This document shows, one piece after another, positions 61,044 to 64,000 of a DNA stretch of 64,000 bases. Numbering within the stretch: the first letter of the stretch is position 1; each line of letters begins with the position of its first letter. The stretch comes from JAMLJG01 sp035327585 (GTDB taxonomy: Bacteria; Verrucomicrobiota; Kiritimatiellia; CAIVKH01). The stretch spans positions 1-64,000 of the forward strand of contig DAOLDD010000010.1 of assembly GCA_035327585.1 (NCBI GenBank), in the 5' to 3' direction. The notes under the pieces are model-generated. The model was not told where the DNA came from. It ran no database searches and saw nothing but the letters and a program-made list of their open reading frames with translations. The position numbers and the translations under genes are program-made.

Positions 61044-62382
61044 TTGCGTTGGCGATCCATGCCAGGCCCGCTTCGCGCGTGGCGAAGCGGCCTTCCAGTT
61101 GCGCGTCGAACGCCACGCGCCGCCAGCGCCCGACCTCGGGTCCTTCCGGTACGCCCAACGCCATGAGGTCGCGGCCATTCAGCAACGGTGCCGGCAGGCG
61201 CGGCTCGGCACGGAACTGTTCGTATTCCGCTCGTGCCGCCGCGTAGGTGTCGAGCAGGCCGTGGCTCGCCATGCAGTCCGCGCGATGCAGTTCCAGTTCG
61301 AGCGGGAAGAGGGGATGCGCGACCATGCGGCGCCGAGTGGAGGTTTTCATGCGCGGCCAGTCGACGAAACGCATGTGCTGTCGCACGGCGGTTTCGACGG
61401 CCTCACGCAATTCGTTCGATGCCCGCAAGCGCCGCATGATCTCGTCCGCCATGCGCGCGCCGACCCCGGCGTGGCCCTCGAAGCGGATGCGTCCGTTCTT
61501 TTCCGCCGGGTCCTGTCGGAATGTGGGCGGCTTGCCGACATCATGCAGGAGTACGGACCACGCCAGCGCCGCGTCCGGTGCGCGCAACTGGTCCAGCGCG
61601 AGGGCGGTGTGGACAAAGACATCCCCCTCCGGGTGGAATTCCGGCGGCTGCTGCACGCCCGCCATCGCGTCCACCTCGGGCAGGATTTGGGCCAGCAGGC
61701 CGACTTCGCGCAGCAGACGCAGGCCCCGGCCCGGCGCGGGGGCTTCGGTCAACAGGCGGGTGACCTCCTGCAGGATGCGCTCCGCGCTGATGCGCCCGAT
61801 GGCTGCGGCGTCCCGGCGGATGGCTTCGGCGGTATCCGGGTCCAGCTCGAATTCCAGCACGGCGGCGAAGCGGACGGCCCGCAGCATGCGCAGGTGATCT
61901 TCGAGAAACCGCGCCCGCGGATCGCCAATCGCGCGCACGACGCGCCGCTGCAAATCGGCCAGGCCGCCGACGTGGTCGATCACCCGTTCGGTGGCGGGGT
62001 CGTAAAACAAACCGTTGATCGTGAAATCGCGCCGCCCCGCATCGTCCTCCGCGCGAGCGAATTCGATCGCATCGGGATGGCGGCCATCCGTACCGCCCAG
62101 GTCGCGGCGAAAGGTGGCCACTTCGAAATGGCGGTCCCCGACGGGGACGAGCGTGACGCCGAATGATTTACCGATGAATTTGGATCCCGGGAACAGCCGG
62201 GCGACATCGTCCGGGCGCGCATCCGTTGCAATATCGACGTCCTGGGGTGGTCGCCCCAGCAGGGCGTCGCGAACGCAGCCGCCCGCGAAAACGGCCTGGT
62301 GACCCGCCGTGTGAAGCGTGGCCGCGGCTTGCACGGCGAGGGGATCGAAAACGGAACGGGATGGATGAGCGCCGAAACTCAC
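60964..62382 (-). CDS. CCA-adding/poly(A) polymerase-type nucleotidyltransferase with HD domain
   Basis: Class II tRNA nucleotidyltransferases add CCA to tRNA 3' ends. The 472-residue protein has the nucleotidyltransferase motif FAGGCVRDALLG with the metal Asp pair in QDVDIATDA, the RRDFTINGLFYD segment, the RFLEDHLRMLRAVRFA motif, and an HD domain (LLHDVGKP). The HD domain suggests CCA-enzyme-like phosphohydrolase activity, but a pure A-adding role is possible. It starts at GTG 62382, overlapping the membrane protein stop (GTGA). The last 25 or so Pro/Ser-rich residues overlap the O-antigen ligase gene. Confidence 0.9.
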   Translation of the reverse strand: MSFGAHPSRSVFDPLAVQAAATLHTAGHQAVFAGGCVRDALLGRPPQDVDIATDARPDDVARLFPGSKFIGKSFGVTLVPVGDRHFEVATFRRDLGGTDGRHPDAIEFARAEDDAGRRDFTINGLFYDPATERVIDHVGGLADLQRRVVRAIGDPRARFLEDHLRMLRAVRFAAVLEFELDPDTAEAIRRDAAAIGRISAERILQEVTRLLTEAPAPGRGLRLLREVGLLAQILPEVDAMAGVQQPPEFHPEGDVFVHTALALDQLRAPDAALAWSVLLHDVGKPPTFRQDPAEKNGRIRFEGHAGVGARMADEIMRRLRASNELREAVETAVRQHMRFVDWPRMKTSTRRRMVAHPLFPLELELHRADCMASHGLLDTYAAARAEYEQFRAEPRLPAPLLNGRDLMALGVPEGPEVGRWRRVAFDAQLEGRFATREAGLAWIANAIKQRTEASDEASPNPPPPGPATDSSA

Positions 62383-63311
62383 GAACCTTGGTCACCCGGC
62401 TTGGCGCCGTGGTTGTAGAACGTGCCGTGGGCCGTGCCGCGGGCGGTTCCATGCGCGGTGCCGGAAGCCGTTCCGTGGCCCGTGCCGTGTCCGGTCTCGC
62501 CGGGATGCGTCCGATGATTTGTGGCATGCGGACGCAAGTGCGCGACGTGCTGCGCGCAGTAGTTCAGGAATTCGTTTCGATTTGCGGGGGAGATGTAGAG
62601 CGGCTCGGCGTTGTCCAGCAGTTCCACCCGGATGAGGCTGCGCGTGGAGGACGCGAGATAGCGGCCGTTCGAGGCGTGGCGGATGCCCGAGGCGGGCGCA
62701 AGTCCCTGGAACATCTCGAAGGGAAGCGCCATCAGGTAGAACCAGCCCTCGATCAGGATTCCCTCGTTGCAGGCGCGCAGCACGCGGGGTGGGTAGACGA
62801 GCGGCTGGAATTCCGTGATGAGCTGAAGGTAGCTGCTGTCATAGCGGGACTTGCTGACGATGTCCCACTGGATGTTGCGGAAGCGGAACAGATAGCGCGC
62901 CATCCGGATGCGCGCCACGACGAGGGTGATGACGAAGACGCTGGCGATGAGCAGCGCATATTGACCGGCGGAGCCGGTGATCAGATCGGTCTGGCCGAGG
63001 TCCTTGAGCACCGCGTGCGTCCGGTAATAGGCCAGCACGGCGAAGCCCACGGGGGAAAACAAATGCAGGAACGGCGTGGAAATGGTCTCCAGCGTCGCGC
63101 CAGTCAGCGCAAGATGCATGACAAAGAGCACGCCGATGCCGATGGCCCACAGCACGTGACGCTGCTCCTGCAGGGTGCGATGCACGTCGTCGCCCGTCCC
63201 GGAGCCGAAGATGTAGTAGGGCACCGCGAGGGCGATGATGACAAAGATCAGGGAAAGCAAATCCAATTCCCATGGCCATCCCGGGGCCGCCCATGTTTTA
63301 TTCTTGCTCAT
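62379..63311 (-). CDS. Membrane protein with GHGT-repeat tail, unknown function
   Basis: The protein is 310 residues from ATG 63311 (MSKNKTWAAPGWPWELD); a longer frame to 63365 would overlap the promoter region of the divergent gene. It has four hydrophobic helices in the first 135 residues, a cytoplasmic-looking domain (about 140-255), and a C-terminal tail of six tetrapeptide repeats of the form [GA]xGT, His-rich. No family recognised. It precedes the CCA-type enzyme gene, overlapping by 4 nt. Confidence 0.68.
   Translation of the reverse strand: MSKNKTWAAPGWPWELDLLSLIFVIIALAVPYYIFGSGTGDDVHRTLQEQRHVLWAIGIGVLFVMHLALTGATLETISTPFLHLFSPVGFAVLAYYRTHAVLKDLGQTDLITGSAGQYALLIASVFVITLVVARIRMARYLFRFRNIQWDIVSKSRYDSSYLQLITEFQPLVYPPRVLRACNEGILIEGWFYLMALPFEMFQGLAPASGIRHASNGRYLASSTRSLIRVELLDNAEPLYISPANRNEFLNYCAQHVAHLRPHATNHRTHPGETGHGTGHGTASGTAHGTARGTAHGTFYNHGAKPGDQGS
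62421..62492 (-). repeat. Six tandem 12-nt coding repeats (GHGT/AHGT tail)
   Basis: Read on the minus strand, six consecutive 12-nt units encode GHGT, GHGT, ASGT, AHGT, ARGT and AHGT. The last codon pair GGC ACG or a close variant is shared. The array lies 40 nt before the stop codon of the membrane protein. Confidence 0.85.
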
Positions 63312-63350
63312 GTCGTGTCCGTCGATCCACCATCCAACCAACTGGCTGGA

Positions 63351-63359
63351 TGCTAGACT
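63351..63359 (+). promoter_or_regulatory. Possible extended -10 at the start of the lipoprotein gene
   Basis: TGCTAGACT fits an extended -10 (TGnTAnAnT) and ends 6 nt before ATG 63366, predicting a transcript without a leader. No -35 match is seen. Confidence 0.35.
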
Positions 63360-63365
63360 GGGCAT

Positions 63366-63956
63366 ATGATGAATAACAAGCAGGATAGCGGATTAAGTTG
63401 GCTGGCCCGGGTCGTTCCGGCATGGGGGCTGATCGCCTGTTTTACCCTCGGTTGCCAGGTGCAGCCGCCGGCATCGGAGGAGGCCCCGCCCGCCCGCCCC
63501 GTGGCCCCGGTCGCGCCGCCATCGCCGACTCCATCCCCCCCAGTGGTCGTAAACGCCCGATACCTGTCGGGTGCGGAAGGCGACTTCGGCCTGGCGGACT
63601 ACAAAGGCCGCCCCGTGTTGGTTTCCGTGCAGGGGGTCGGCACGCCCGCGTTTGCGGAGAACCTGAAGTCGTTGAATGCCATTCAGGAAGAGTGGGGCGC
63701 CCAGCGCCTTGCCGTGGTGGGGTTGCTGGCCGCGTTCGCGGAGGGTGAACATCCCGAGTCGATTGCCAACGCCGTGGGCGCCATTTATCCGCTGGTCCTG
63801 GCCTCCCCGGATGTGCTGGGTGCGCTCGGCGGCATACGGGCGTTGCCTTCGCATGTGCTGCTGGATGCGACAGGCGCGGTTCGGCAGAGTTGGCCGGGCT
63901 CCGTTTCACCGGACGAAATCCGCGCGGCGATCCGCGCCCTCGTGGAAACGCGCTAA
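63366..63956 (+). CDS. Thioredoxin-fold lipoprotein lacking the CxxC motif
   Basis: The 196-residue product has a lipoprotein signal with Cys30 in FTLGC, a Pro-rich linker (about residues 38-60) and a redoxin-like domain: FGLADYKGRPVLVSVQ, then ALPSHVLLDATGAVRQSW, where TlpA/AhpC proteins have cis-Pro and the last strands. The place of the redox motif reads GVGTPAFAENL, with no cysteine, so disulphide chemistry is unlikely. A scaffold or binding role is possible. ATG 63369 is an alternative start. Confidence 0.68.
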   Translation: MMNNKQDSGLSWLARVVPAWGLIACFTLGCQVQPPASEEAPPARPVAPVAPPSPTPSPPVVVNARYLSGAEGDFGLADYKGRPVLVSVQGVGTPAFAENLKSLNAIQEEWGAQRLAVVGLLAAFAEGEHPESIANAVGAIYPLVLASPDVLGALGGIRALPSHVLLDATGAVRQSWPGSVSPDEIRAAIRALVETR

Positions 63957-63960
63957 ACGT

Positions 63961-64000
63961 CTAGCGGCGGAAGGTTCCCGTCAGCGCCGCGCGCGCGAGG
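63961..64000 (-). CDS. Possible 3' end of a minus-strand gene (partial)
   Basis: On the minus strand an open frame enters from the window edge and ends at TAG (63963-63961), reading ALTGTFRR at its end. The convergent arrangement after the lipoprotein gene fits, but 12 codons are too few to support more. Confidence 0.25.
   Translation of the reverse strand, partial: LARAALTGTFRR

Overview
The window looks like a chromosomal segment of a Gram-negative, GC-rich member of the PVC superphylum, most likely Verrucomicrobiota or the neighbouring Kiritimatiellota. This is inferred from gene content: a five-gene locus with the order and architecture of the Akkermansia Amuc_1102-to-Amuc_1098 pilus-like cluster, an exosortase with an EpsI-type partner and a PEP-CTERM protein, a DUF11 repeat giant, a DUF2723 glycosyltransferase and TSP3-type Asp-rich repeats. 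No phylogeny could be run.

Layout. 1-2.5 kb: 3' end of a 23S rRNA gene, 5S rRNA, a terminator, then rpsA with its own promoter. 2.5-6.5 kb: a GmhB-like HAD phosphatase, exosortase, EpsI-like protein, UDP-glucuronate decarboxylase and an FHA protein, i.e. envelope and exopolysaccharide functions. 6.5-12 kb (minus): gyrB and gyrA, separated by a GxxExxY gene whose ends carry 26-nt imperfect inverted repeats. 12-13.8 kb: efp with its lysylation enzyme epmA. 13.9-22.3 kb (minus): a four-gene surface operon (2111-residue DUF11 protein, PEP-CTERM protein, TSP3 protein, lipoprotein). 22.9-26.7 kb: outer-membrane barrel candidate, metallophosphoesterase, CBM20-like protein, AI-2E-type exporter and a 58-residue LapA-like membrane protein. 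26.7-33.5 kb: left-handed beta-helix protein, glmM, a WP-repeat protein, mlaE, mlaF, mlaD and a small membrane protein, mostly coupled by overlapping stop/start codons. 33.5-35 kb (minus): guaB. 35.1-42.7 kb: the pilus-like operon behind a good sigma70-type promoter. 42.9-49.7 kb: 5'-3' exonuclease, STT3-like glycosyltransferase, coaE, rho and a VWA protein. 49.7-55 kb: a visibly AT-richer block with a seven-repeat beta-propeller protein and two polytopic glycosyltransferases. 55-64 kb: tig-clpP-clpX, a 5'-nucleotidase, an O-antigen ligase-like protein, a CCA/poly(A) polymerase-type enzyme (minus), a membrane protein with a GHGT-repeat tail (minus) and a thioredoxin-fold lipoprotein.

Themes. 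Much of the window serves the cell envelope: exosortase sorting, lipid transport (mla), amino-sugar synthesis (glmM), O-antigen ligation, protein O-glycosylation candidates and a secretin-based pilus-like machine. Interleaved are core information genes (rRNA, rpsA, gyrase, efp/epmA, rho, tig/clpP/clpX, guaB, coaE, cca). Intergenic spaces hold several families of short hairpin or tandem repeats, one of which supplies the start codon of epmA and one of which brackets the GxxExxY gene.
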